Shown here piece after piece: positions 11,115 through 21,587 of a stretch of 64,000 bases of DNA. Every line of letters begins with the position of its first letter. Position 1 is the stretch's first letter. This DNA is from Melastoma dodecandrum (lineage: Eukaryota > Streptophyta > Magnoliopsida > Myrtales > Melastomataceae): the NCBI GenBank assembly GCA_029817715.1, contig JARUPY010000290.1, forward strand, positions 3,596,001 through 3,660,000. The letters run 5' to 3'. The notes under the pieces were generated by a model, which was not told the DNA's origin, ran no database searches, and worked only from the letters and a program-made list of their open reading frames with translations. The position numbers were made by a program, and so were the translations under genes.

Positions 11115-13534
11115 GAGTTTACACATGGAAACGGCCCGAAAACTAGTTGAAATATTTTTAAATAAAAACCTAGCGTGCCACGATTAGTTTGAGGGAATAA
11201 TTCTCTGGTCGGGACGACAGCCCAACCATATCGAATTACGACTTGCTAACAGTTTCGGATCGTACGTTAATTTAGTGAAATTAAGGCGTTAAATACCGGG
11301 TATTATTGATGTCTCTGGTCATTGATAAATATTAATTATTTCGGAGTTGACGTTTCGGGCAACTCCAAAAACATATTGTCGAAATATTACCAAAATTTAT
11401 GTATATATAATAACAAGATGTTAGGTACAAAGTCCACGGTTCGACATTATATTATACTTGTAATTTGTGTGTACATCTTTTTTATTATTATTCTTTTTCT
11501 TTGTTTAACCCGTGTTCTTAACGAATTATGCATTTATATGAGATGGACTGAACTAACAAACTGCCTTATACAGAGGATTTTGATACCACGTGAAAAATTT
11601 TATCATTTAATTTATATTATTTGTCCCGATGGTATCCGAGCAATGACAGACGGGCTAACTTTTTTTTTTTTAACCATCGGACAGGTCAAAGGCACGTAAC
11701 AGCTAGGGTCGACAATGAAAAACCAAATTTAAGAAAAGAAGTCTGGTGTCCATTTCTTGCTCATGCCATGCCTCGTGGTGACAAATGGCCGACTGCTTTT
11801 TTTTTTTTTTTTTTTTAAATTTGGGAGCTTGTCGGTGGATTAATACTACGTTTATTCGGATTTGTAAATCGAACATGGCTCCTCCTCCTCATGACGTTTG
11901 TAAAAGATGCCTTTGGTTGTGGTTGTTGTTGGTGGATGTGATTTGTCAAAAGCCGTCCATGTCTGTTCTCTTTTAAGACTTTTCATTTGGGAAGGTCAGA
12001 ATTAGACTTTTCCATTTGATCGCAACGGCTGACACGTGGCATTGACCCACGAACCTCTTATTTCACCCGACTGAATATATACAAGTTACTTTAGATATTA
12101 TTTAAAAGAATTTTAGAATTATTTACTTTATTTCAAAGGAATGTTATCCTTTGAGTAACGTTATTTTGAATTATTTTTCATGACCCCAACAAAATTCAAT
12201 ATATCTCAAATTATTAATTTGTTTCTCCTCTACCTAGTTACCCCATCGTGACTTCTATTACAACACACAGACAGCACTACGCTGAAACGTTCTCATGAAA
12301 TTTTCACACGGAGTGGTTCGAAACTATCAAAAGTCCACGCATTCATTTTTAACCCTTTTCTCCATTACGTCACGTGAGTTGACAAAGGAGGAGTCGTCCA
12401 GCGCGGTGATTACGCTACGCCATCGAGCTGAACTGTTCTTCCTCATCATCAACGCATGACAACATAATTCTTATGGTTCGGTAATAACTAACCGTGTAAT
12501 TCATTATTAATGAGGGCAGTTGGTGGGTGCCTGCCTGACTGCCTCGATGGGGGGTTTACGCGACTAATACTGTTCTTTCTCGTTATCTAGTCGGGGTAAA
12601 TTTACGGTCTTGGTACGGGCAAAAAGTTCCGATAAGGACGAGAGCGCGATGAGTGTGTACAGGAACGACGAAAGGAGAAGTTAGGATACTTACGAGACCG
12701 GAGGCAAAGACATATCTGAATCGGATTAGTAAAAGATAAGTGAGGGATCTTGATTCTCTAGTGACGTACTGGGATGCGTCACGAGTTGCTGCATCAGTCC
12801 CTGGACGGCTCCTGACATCCTGCTTCTCGGCAACTGCAGGAGTTGAGGCGTCCGAAGGAGATCCACCAGTGACTTCACCATCTTCGTTATCGTCTCCAGC
12901 ATCTTGGCTGCTACCCCGAATGCCATCATCCCTAATCTTGATCGGTTTCTCCCCCAGACAACGCGACTCCAGAAAATAGGAAAAGGAGATGCTCGACGAA
13001 AAATCGGACTGAGTTAAGGCCAAGGACGGCTGAATGCACCAAGGCGTGCTTTAATAATGGGGGGTTTTCGATGTCCCCTCCTCAGGCCATCTAATTACTT
13101 GCTTGCGACCAGTGCTTGCTTACTGGGTTGGCGACTTCGCTGGCTTCGTAGTGTTCGATGTCAGGAAGTCCATGTCTTACGCTTTCAAAGTGCCTCACAT
13201 GCTATGGCCTAAGAATCCTACTCCTAAAATAACATCAATCCAACGAGCGCTAATGGTAATGGAGTTATCTCTCTTTCTCGATCGAGCACGCTCGAATAAG
13301 GTACAGTCCAGGCCCATAATCCACTCATTGAAGGAATATAAGGCTACTACCGTGAACACTAAAATCTCGCAGGGAAATATCAGCATACAAATTCGTATAA
13401 AAATTGTAGTGGGTTTTGTCTTTAGTTACAAATGATGCACGTAAGTACTTTTTTTTTATTCGATCTTCGAAGAATAATTATTGTGGATGATGATCTTGAG
13501 TTCTGACAGAACTTCAAGATGATATATTGTTAAA
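11115..13534. other. Intergenic region, unclassified
   Basis: I recognise no gene here. There are poly-T tracts near 11660 and 11800. A 146-codon open frame at 13023-12583 (minus) begins with TTG rather than ATG and has no recognisable domain. Parts of 12540-13430 have the look of an old retroelement LTR, but I cannot pair them with a second copy. Confidence 0.4.
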
Positions 13535-13675
13535 GTTGTCGGGGCCTTGGAGCGTAATCCGACAACACTTCAGTAGCTTAGTGAAAGTCGTCGGGGCCTA
13601 TGAGCTTGATCCAACAACACTTTATAATTTGTGTTGGAGCCTTTGAGCTTGATCCAACAGAACTTGATGAAGCAT
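13535..13675. repeat. Three tandem copies of a unit of about 45-52 bp
   Basis: Each unit has the form gtygtyggggcct...gagcttgatccaacaac, so each also begins and ends with complementary GTTG/CAAC bases. The units diverge by several bases. Confidence 0.6.
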
Positions 13676-13745
13676 TATTGTTGACAGAGAGATATAGTTG
13701 TCGTCAAAATGTATTGTGCCGGGACTATTTCGTCGTCCCGCTATG

Positions 13746-13917
13746 GGTCCTTCGGAGATAAACTCGCTAGAGGGGCCTTCGGAGATATGCCCGTTATATG
13801 GGCCTTTAGAGATATATCCACAAGAGGGTCTTCGGAGATAAACCCGCTACGGGACCTTCGCCGCTGCGACAGCCGCAGAGGGGCCTTCGCCGCACCACCC
13901 CTTGAGGGGCCTTAAAA
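13746..13917. repeat. Minisatellite, about six copies of a 25-29 bp unit
   Basis: The repeating core is ggggccttcggagata followed by aacccgctaga. The last two copies change to ggggccttcgccgc. It directly follows the larger tandem array, suggesting both are parts of one repetitive element such as an LTR. Confidence 0.65.
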
Positions 13918-15098
13918 AAGAACTAAAATATCTTTATAACCCAATAGAATTTAAGAGAATATGAGAGAATTAGATATTGTTGTGTGTGAGAGGTGTGTCT
14001 AAATAGCTCGTGAATGCCTCTATTTTTAGGACTCTATGGTCAATCTATAATAGAAAGCTAGTTTTCTATAACAGTTAACTTCTTCTGGATCGGACTATGG
14101 GCCGCGCTTGAAGTTGGGCTTGGTTTGACCCAAAATAATTTTGTTTGAATGGGCTTGTGACATCGGATTTAGTTTTATGGCCCGCTTATAATCTATACAA
14201 ATTGGATATTAGGCTAGCTCATATTATAATAACAAAATTTTAATGTTTACGAACATGTTCGCAACAGACGAGAAGAAAACAAAGCTTAAATCTCATCAAC
14301 GCCCACCAGATTGTGCGACGCATTGATCATGAGCGGAAGGACCCGCCTCTTCTATGATTTGCAAGTCGAATCATGTCCCTGCTGAAAATTTCCCGGAAGC
14401 AATAACGAATCCAATTTAATCAGTCACAACACTCCAGGAACAGGAGACAGGAGATGAGAGAATTTAGCACATCCTCTTACCTCATTAACAGGCAACTTGC
14501 CATATCATGGTAACCTACGTTCGTTCAAGTGACGAAAAGATCGAATTCGTTTAAAAAAGTCTCGAGTTCGAAATCGACGTTACCTCTGTTAAAAGACTCA
14601 TTCATCATAATCAGGTGTTTTATTCGGGTCGTGCTCGAATTAATTCGGACGAGCTCCTAATAAGAGGCCGGTAACAAAAGAAGTGTCAGATGGTGGCATG
14701 TGATTGGCGGGATCCATCTCTTACGAGTACCGTACAACTGTACGGCAACTAATAACGCAAGAACAATCGGGACACTTTCGGTTTAATCCAAAGATTAGCC
14801 TACAAAAGAAACAATAACATGTTTTTTTGTCCATTTTACACCACCACACAAACACCCAGAAAACAACATGATAACGATTTGAGCTTGACCCAATTTGCAA
14901 CCACAACCCCACACTTAGCACGAATCAGGGGAATGGTGTAAACTAAAGGTGGCCGCCTTGCACATGGAACGGACCACAGTCTCTATCTCCAACTTGATTG
15001 CACCTCGAACATATCCTCCTACCTTCGACCTGACCACTTAAAGCTTTGTAAGAAGTTTTGTAGCCGTGTCGGTGCTTCTGCTTCTTCATCGCTCGAGA
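13918..15098. other. Intergenic region upstream of the lectin receptor gene
   Basis: No gene recognised. The last 200 bp or so should contain the promoter of the gene at 15162. Confidence 0.5.
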
Positions 15099-15106
15099 CT
15101 ATATAG
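15099..15106 (+). promoter_or_regulatory. TATA box of the lectin receptor gene
   Basis: CTATATAG, 56-63 bp before the chosen ATG. Its position argues against any start codon upstream of about 15130. Confidence 0.5.
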
Positions 15107-15161
15107 TCCGAACCATTTCGTTCCCTCTTCCGTTCGATCATACCCTTCATCAGCCCCTGCT

Positions 15162-17186
15162 ATGCCTCCCCTGTGCTGCTTCCTCCTCCTCCTCCTCCTG
15201 CTTCTCCTGGGGTCCGTCTCCATCCACGCTGGATCGGCCGGGAAAGGGAGCCTCTCCGGGCCTGAAATCAACGTCACCAAGCGCTTCTCTTTCCCTGATT
15301 TCAGCCCCGTCGGTGACCCTGGGGTCCTGCACGAGGTTAAGCTCCTCGGCAGCGCGAAGCTGTCAGCGGAACAGGGTGCCGTTCAGATCCCCGACGTGTC
15401 GGAGGGAGCCGATCTACGTCATCTTGCTGGCCGGGCCTTGTACTCGTTTCCCGTTCGGTTGCTCGACCCGGTAACTAATACGCCGGCGTCGTTCGAGACT
15501 AGTTTCTCCTTTCAGTTCAAGAATGATAGTTCTGTTGTCCCGGAAGGTGACAGTAACTTGACCGTGGGTCATGGGGGGAGTGGCCTTACGTTTATTATGG
15601 TCCCGGATGAGTTTACTGTGGGAAGGTCAGGGCCATGGCTGGGCATGCTGAATGATGCCTGCGACCAGAGGTATAAGGCCGTAGGGATCGAGTTTGATAC
15701 CCGTCATAATCCCCAGTTTGGTGACCCGAACGACAACCATATTGGGATCAACCTGGGCAGTATAGTATCGGCCAAGACAATCAACGCCTCGGACCTTGGA
15801 ATCTTCCTCAAGGATGGATTCCGCCACCAAGCTAGGATAAGGTATGACGGCGAGAAAAGGTGGATGGATATACATCTAGGATCCCTCGGAAAAGAGCTTA
15901 CTTTGGAACCTGCTTTCTCGGGACCTCTTGATCTTTCCGAATTTCTGGAGGAGTATATGTTTGTGGGATTCTCAGCTTCCACGGGGAATTTAACACAGAT
16001 CCATAATGTTTTCTCATGGAACTTCACGTCCACAAGCCGAGCTTCCCTCCGAATGCCATCGGCAGAGTCATGTGAGGGGAAGATCATCCTTCCAAGTAGT
16101 TCTGCAACGGGGTTTGCCAAGAGGAGACCGACCAGCGGTTTCTTTATCTTCGTGACAGTGGTCGTGCTGATTCTCGTGGTTATTGCCAGCCTTTTCTATC
16201 TCCGCAGGCACAAAGAAAATAAATCGAGCAAGGCCATTTTGGTGGAGAAGATTAAAAGACCTATCCCTCCGAATAAGCCTCGGCAGTACACGATTTCAGA
16301 GATCTCCTCAGCAACGAGGTGCTTCAGTGAGGACGAAGTCCTAGGAAGTGATTCTAGGGGTACCTTCTACCGAGGAAAGCTCCCAAACGGACGCCAAGTA
16401 GCGGTGAAACGATTTTCCCTGGAGTTTCTCAATGCAAATGGATTAGATCAGCGACAGATGATGAAGGAAATCAATGCCATAAGCCATGTCCGTCACCCGA
16501 ACTTGGTTCCTGTCAGGGGATGGTGCCGCCATAAGGGGGAGATAATAGTCGTGTACGAATTCCTCCCAAACGGTGGCCTCGACAAATGGTTGTTTGGGGC
16601 AGGCGTGTTACCATGGACACGACGGCTCAAAATCATCAAGGATGCAGCGGAGGCATTGAGCTTCCTCCACTTGAAGAAGCTAGCTCACAAGAACATGAAG
16701 ACATCAAGCGTCCTACTCGACTTAACTTTCCGGGCAGTCCTGGGGGACTTCGGGTTAGTCCTCTCTGGTTCAGAATCCAAACGATTTGAGGCGGCGGTCA
16801 GTCAAGCAGTGGATGTCTTCGAGTTTGGGGTCTTCATCCTAGAGGTAGTAGCTGGTAGGAAAAGGTTAGATCCTGATGCCCCGCAGAACCAGATCGACTT
16901 GCTGGATTTCATGTGGAGGATGCACGAGATTGATGAGAAGGCCAAAGCCATTGACCGAAGGATGGGATCATTCATGAATGCAGAACAAGCTATCCGAGCG
17001 ATGGAAATCGGCTTGCTCTGTACCCTAAACGAGAGCAAAGGCAGACCAAGCATGGATCAAGTGACGGAGCTCTTAAGCATGGATGTGCCCATCCCGGAGC
17101 TGCCGTTAAGCAGGCCGATGTGTTTATTCCCTTATAGCAGCGCCACAGGACTCTGCGCCGGTTACTCCTGCGCTCCTCTCCGTTAA
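15162..17186 (+). CDS. L-type lectin receptor-like protein with a degenerate (pseudo)kinase domain
   Basis: Single exon of 674 residues from the ATG at 15162. The open frame extends upstream to a GTG at 15066, but that lies before the TATA box, and the ATG opens a clear leucine-rich signal peptide. A legume-lectin domain follows (about residues 35-285, with VGIEFDTRHNPQFGDPNDNH, the metal-binding region), then a transmembrane helix (about 325-347, FFIFVTVVVLILVVIASLFY) and a kinase-like domain (about 385-645). The kinase looks inactive: the glycine loop reads GSDSRGTF, HRD is replaced by HKN, and the segment after DFG is about 20 residues short with no APE motif. The VAVK lysine and DFG are kept. 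Family members sit in the plasma membrane as candidate sensors. Ligand unknown. Confidence 0.85.
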   Translation: MPPLCCFLLLLLLLLLGSVSIHAGSAGKGSLSGPEINVTKRFSFPDFSPVGDPGVLHEVKLLGSAKLSAEQGAVQIPDVSEGADLRHLAGRALYSFPVRLLDPVTNTPASFETSFSFQFKNDSSVVPEGDSNLTVGHGGSGLTFIMVPDEFTVGRSGPWLGMLNDACDQRYKAVGIEFDTRHNPQFGDPNDNHIGINLGSIVSAKTINASDLGIFLKDGFRHQARIRYDGEKRWMDIHLGSLGKELTLEPAFSGPLDLSEFLEEYMFVGFSASTGNLTQIHNVFSWNFTSTSRASLRMPSAESCEGKIILPSSSATGFAKRRPTSGFFIFVTVVVLILVVIASLFYLRRHKENKSSKAILVEKIKRPIPPNKPRQYTISEISSATRCFSEDEVLGSDSRGTFYRGKLPNGRQVAVKRFSLEFLNANGLDQRQMMKEINAISHVRHPNLVPVRGWCRHKGEIIVVYEFLPNGGLDKWLFGAGVLPWTRRLKIIKDAAEALSFLHLKKLAHKNMKTSSVLLDLTFRAVLGDFGLVLSGSESKRFEAAVSQAVDVFEFGVFILEVVAGRKRLDPDAPQNQIDLLDFMWRMHEIDEKAKAIDRRMGSFMNAEQAIRAMEIGLLCTLNESKGRPSMDQVTELLSMDVPIPELPLSRPMCLFPYSSATGLCAGYSCAPLR

Positions 17187-17384
17187 AACCAACCCTTTGA
17201 TGGTCGAAATCGCAAATTCCTCATATCTGTATGACTAAACAAGGGTACTGCCGCCATAAGTAAGAACTCGGATTCATCGCAATTAAATCGCATTACAGAA
17301 GTTTATCGACACAAGAATCCAATGAACAGAATGAATGAATCCTCCTACGTGGCCGGGATCATAACCCGACCCTTGTTTTCCTCC

Positions 17385-17780
17385 TCAAAACAATCCGAAC
17401 AGCACGGAAAACCCGAGCACGATCAACCAGACGATGTGAACCAAGAGGAGCGCCTGACCAGACAAAGGCCCCGACCCGCCGTTCCCGACCTCGCAGTACC
17501 CGGCCTTGGCTACCCTGACGCCGGCGCAGGCCGCGTCCTGGCACCCGCACCAGTAAGTAACCCCGTTGTCTCCGCAGACGGGATCGGGCCTAAAACACTT
17601 GACGGGGCAGGACCCTCGGGAAAACCCCGAGCAAATCCCCCCGTCGGCGTCGTGGCTCTTCGCACCGTCTTCGGAGGGCAATCGGATGACGGAGGCCTCC
17701 TCCGATCGGACGACGTTGGCGGAGATCGCGACGACAAGGAGGAGGAGGCCTAGAAACAGAGGGAAATTTCTGGGTTCCAT
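17385..17780 (-). CDS. Kazal-type serine protease inhibitor-like protein with C-terminal hydrophobic tail
   Basis: Single exon of 131 residues from the ATG at 17780. It has a signal peptide (residues 1-26), then a Kazal-like segment with the diagnostic PVCGDNGVTYWCGC and eight cysteines between about residues 50 and 96. The C-terminal segment ALLLVHIVWLIVLGFSVLFG could be a transmembrane helix or a GPI-anchor signal. Kazal domains inhibit serine proteases by inserting a loop into the active site. Plant members of this class are small and poorly studied, and inhibitor activity here is inferred only from the fold signature. It is tail to tail with the lectin receptor gene, about 200 bp apart. 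Confidence 0.8.
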   Translation of the reverse strand: MEPRNFPLFLGLLLLVVAISANVVRSEEASVIRLPSEDGAKSHDADGGICSGFSRGSCPVKCFRPDPVCGDNGVTYWCGCQDAACAGVRVAKAGYCEVGNGGSGPLSGQALLLVHIVWLIVLGFSVLFGLF

Positions 17781-19265
17781 AGCTTTTCGACGGATTCGGG
17801 GGCGGGGGGGGGGGGGGCGGGAGGAGGGAAATCCGACGAAAAGCTCGAGAATTTAGGGAGGAATTAGGGCAAGCGAAAGATGAATTGTAAGAAAAAGAGG
17901 AAGAAAGAAGGATTCAGGCTGCATGAAAGGAATCAGATTTGCTTACCAAAAAAACAAACGAATCAGATTTCACGGAAACGATTTTGTTGGGGGGTGGTTG
18001 AATAAAAATTTGGGTGGCGTCTCGTTTGGTTTAATGATCGGGTCAATTAATTTCTCCAACAGCAACCCTTATTCTTTGTCGTCAACCGGATATATAATAC
18101 GCGCTTTTCATAAATGTTTTAGTGAAGATATTACATCCAGAAAATACGAAACATTTCATTATATAATTTAAGGAGTTCACTTTTAGAAGATACGAAAAAC
18201 TCTTAGAAGTATGTCTGCTTTTCCTAAAACCGATGTCAAAGGAAACCTTATTTTGAAACTTGTCTCGTGATATATGTATGCCTTTACTTCATGTCCCGTC
18301 GATGCGTCTAGGACTTAAAAAAAAAATATTAATGCTTGCCTCAAATGGAGGTTTGTATCTAAATAAGATTAATTTTGAAAAATATTTGCTGCATCAGAAA
18401 GTACTTACATATCATCTTTAAAATATAGCGACATTGATTTTAAGTGTTTTAATAAAATTCGTTAAATTGTTATCTCAAGCGGCAATTTTGTGACACATGA
18501 GAATTTTTTTGTCAAAGTCAAAGCGTACCATTTTTTTATGTTGAACCAAAACCGTCGCGTCTTTCATGTTTTTATTTGGTTTGCACTTGAAATCGTTATC
18601 TCGAACAAGTACATTTGGAGAATTTGAGGTCGGACCAAATTCTATATTTGAAATAATAATTTAGTTAATTTTATTAAATTAAAAAAGTTATTACTTATCG
18701 GTGATATTCAAATAATTTTTTAAACTGAAATCTTAATTTATATTTAAAAAAAAAATTAATTGTAAAATCGTAAAATCTTGGTCTCAAAATGTAGTTAGAA
18801 AGATCACTCCTTTATCCTAAACATATTTTAATAATATTACTGTGCTATAAACAGTTTTACATGAAGATTAAATTTATTAAGTTTTAAATGACAAACCAAT
18901 ATAAAGACTTGTCATTGAATCATAACTAAAATTAGAGAAAGAGAGAGACATCACCTGCAACCTCGAGATGGAACGTCAGGTCTCACCATAAACTAGGCAG
19001 GTGTTTCTATCGATTCTCAACCAGCCATCTAGCCCCGATCCATCCGGGAGGACAACTAATGGCCGATCCCGGTTCTTCGTCATCGCGATCTTCCTAAATT
19101 TAGAACCCCGAAGTCACCTATATCAATCGCCTTCCGGGGATCCTTCTTCCTCACTTCTCCCAGCAATAACTGTCATCTGCAATAAGAGAAGCGAATAAAG
19201 CGTTCCCTTCGGCCCCCCCCGCCACATCCCCCCTTCCGGCCTCCTATATATTCACAACCGATATC
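17781..19265. other. Intergenic region with a G-run and AT-rich sequence
   Basis: A poly-G run at about 17803-17818 sits in the leader of the Kazal-like gene. From 17900 to 18950 the DNA is AT-rich with no recognisable gene. A TATA-like ctatatatt at 19243 is too close to the next ATG to be its only core promoter, so that gene may have an upstream leader exon. Confidence 0.45.
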
Positions 19266-19484
19266 ATGGGAGGTTGTGCGAGCAGACCTAAGGAGTTCGA
19301 CGCCGACGCGGCTCCCCAGCCGGTTGAGGCCCCCGAGACCGTCGAGAAGGTCGAAGCCGCACAGGAAGGTGGTGAAGCCAAGGAGGAATCGAAGGAAGCT
19401 CCATTGGTAGACCTCACGGAGCCTGCCGAGGCCGCACCCGCGTCTGAGGAGAGCGAGAAGAAGGAGGATGAGAAGAAGGCTTAA
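19266..19484 (+). CDS. Small acidic protein with an N-myristoylation signal
   Basis: 72 residues, single exon. The N-terminus MGGCASRP is a good N-myristoylation site (Gly2) with a palmitoylatable Cys4, so membrane anchoring is likely. The rest is low-complexity, rich in Glu, Ala, Lys and Pro (repeated PxEAxE and EESxKxE), ends EKKEDEKKA, and is probably disordered. I recognise no domain and do not assign a function. Strong codon bias towards G/C-ending codons and an in-frame stop followed by an AT-rich tail support a real gene. Confidence 0.7.
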   Translation: MGGCASRPKEFDADAAPQPVEAPETVEKVEAAQEGGEAKEESKEAPLVDLTEPAEAAPASEESEKKEDEKKA

Positions 19485-19620
19485 ACTCTCTTAATAAAAC
19501 AATCTTATCTCTTAACCTTCAAAAATCATCATCGTCTCCTTCTTTGAAAAATTTGACAAAGGATTTACCAGAAAAGATTGGAGCTCCGACGAGTTTGAAT
19601 AAAACATCCTTGCATTGTTG

Positions 19621-20253
19621 TTAATTTTGTGTAAATCGTGGTCGGAGGTTTAGGGAGGTCGCTCCATTGTTTGTCTGTGTTGTAATAATAAAAGAAAAAA
19701 AGAAGAGTTGAATACGTTTTGCTTCTTGTAGGTATGTTTCCCGACGACCCCCCGACCACTCTACGTGCATACAGCCGCGAATGCTCTTCGTTTGTAGCGC
19801 GTTTAGGGCATTTCCCGCCAGTAAGCAGGCCCGGCACGATTCATCGTATTCCGCGAAGCCATTTCCTTGCAATGCGAACCAAGGCGTAAGCGACCTGATT
19901 AAACTTTCCGCAATGGCCCCAACACCCACAGGAACAAACAGGCAACGAGAAGTAGTGAGCCTGTTCATGGCCTTTGCGACGCATCCAACCGCGAGTTCAC
20001 GGCGTCTCTCGAGTTCGGGTAGATCAAGAAGAGACCCCTGGAAAGCAAAGGAAGTACGACACTGTCCTCGTTGCTCGCCGCGAGGAGGCCGATCAAGCCC
20101 CGGCGGAGGAAGCATGTGTTTACGTGATGTTAGGGGAAGACACGGCAGGTGCCTAACAGAATTTTGATGGAATCGAGCACGAGGTGGAGATGGTTGGGAT
20201 GGTGACGGAGAACGATAACGAAGAAATCGAGAGGATAAGGCTTTTGATGACAT
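19621..20253 (-). CDS. Uncertain 210-codon open frame with a presequence-like N-terminus
   Basis: The frame starts at an ATG (20253). Its first 50 residues are rich in Ser, Arg and Pro with almost no acidic residues (MSSKALSSRFLRYRSPSPSQ...), which resembles a mitochondrial targeting sequence. The rest matches nothing I know, and the last 40 residues run into a T-rich, intron-like stretch, so the true gene may end earlier or be spliced. It could also be a chance frame in GC-richer DNA. No function assigned. Confidence 0.3.
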   Translation of the reverse strand: MSSKALSSRFLRYRSPSPSQPSPPRARFHQNSVRHLPCLPLTSRKHMLPPPGLDRPPRGEQRGQCRTSFAFQGSLLDLPELERRRELAVGCVAKAMNRLTTSRCLFVPVGVGAIAESLIRSLTPWFALQGNGFAEYDESCRACLLAGNALNALQTKSIRGCMHVEWSGGRRETYLQEAKRIQLFFFSFIITTQTNNGATSLNLRPRFTQN

Positions 20254-21587
20254 TAATTAATCATTACACAAATGTCATCGGAGAAAACATCAGACACGTA
20301 ACAAACATGACGTGATTGATTTCTTCCGAGCCAATCATCCCTGACATCCACCCTAATAATTGACGATCGGAGAATTATATGCTACTAACCCTCCGAACTA
20401 TACAATCGCGATGATTAAGACAAAATTTATAAGATATAATACGATCATTAAATTTGTATAGTCGGGTTCTATTATGTACGTATCTTTATACGCGTATAAT
20501 TGTACAATATCCGGTATTCAAGGACAAAGACAAAAAGAAGAAACCCCACCAAAGGTTGTCTGTTTCTTAACTCATCATTACAATCACGGCGGCCTTGTTC
20601 TTCCTATTCATATTCCTCTTCCTCCCTTGGTTGAACGAACACCACCCCACAAGCAGCAACAACAACAGCAACGGAGATCTCTCTCCCTTTCCTCCCCGGA
20701 TTTCCTAAAGACGCTCGCTTTTCTGGCGATTTGACCTCTCGCTCCTGTTCCCAACTGGGTTTTCACAGATTCGATCGCAGGCGGGGGGGGAGGTTGGAGT
20801 ACTGGGTTTTCCTTTATTTCTTTTAAGTGGTTGGTGTGTCTCTGTCCCCGTCGCCTCCTTCGTAATGGGTGAGTGGAGGGTCTTCCTTTCATTCAACGAC
20901 GCTGATTCCGGCAGGAAGCCACTCCGCTCATCTGTCTGAGGGTTTTATCTGATTGGATTGGTTCGGCCGTATTTCGTGTCCTTTTGGGATATCTCCTCTT
21001 TTTATGCGTCCGTTTCTGGGACACGCAATCTGCGGGGGTCGTCGTGTTTTGAGGGAAGAGGACGCTGTTTCCTGTTGTGGGTATCCCCTGCTCTTCCAAG
21101 ATCTGCCGGGAATATTCGGTTCATCCTGTCGGGTCGGTTTGATGTTGCTAATTGGGCATGGGAAAGGTGCTCGTTTTGTTGGTTTTTTTGGGGGAGTTCC
21201 TCGTTTGGGGGATTTGAATCGATGAAACCTTTTGTTTGATCTGTTGAAAAGTGTTTGACCGTTGTTGTGGAAGGCTATGATGGTTGGGTGGCTTAGCTTC
21301 TGAAGTACTTAGTTGGCCGAAGTAGAAATCTGGCAATGGGATTGGAAGAATTGATTGGTATTAGGATTGAGATTTGGTTTGCGTTGCCCTAAGCTTCGAG
21401 GTGGCTATAGGAGAACAAGAAGAATGATACCTTCCAGGAATTCCTCTGAAATTTTTGAAGATTCTGCCTTCCTGTGATGCTAGCGGTGCCAATTACAAAG
21501 TCTGATTGGCGAAAGAGCTGGAATAGATGATGCTGCATTGGATGTGAATGTTTCAGTAGTTTGTGCTTGGGGTTTTCAGAGTCACAG
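20254..21587 (+). other. Upstream region and probable 5' leader of ATG13
   Basis: From about 20560 the sequence looks like a plant 5' UTR: CT-rich tracts and a CAA/CAG-rich run at 20655-20673, followed by DNA with several short open frames and splice-like sites. At least one leader intron is likely, but I cannot place it. Confidence 0.4.

Noticed and set aside
12583..13023. 146-codon minus-strand open frame
   Set aside because: It begins with TTG, has no domain I recognise and sits in repeat-like DNA.
15066..15161. Possible N-terminal extension of the lectin receptor starting at 15066
   Set aside because: The first codon is GTG, which plants do not normally use, and it lies before the TATA box. 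The ATG at 15162 opens a proper signal peptide.
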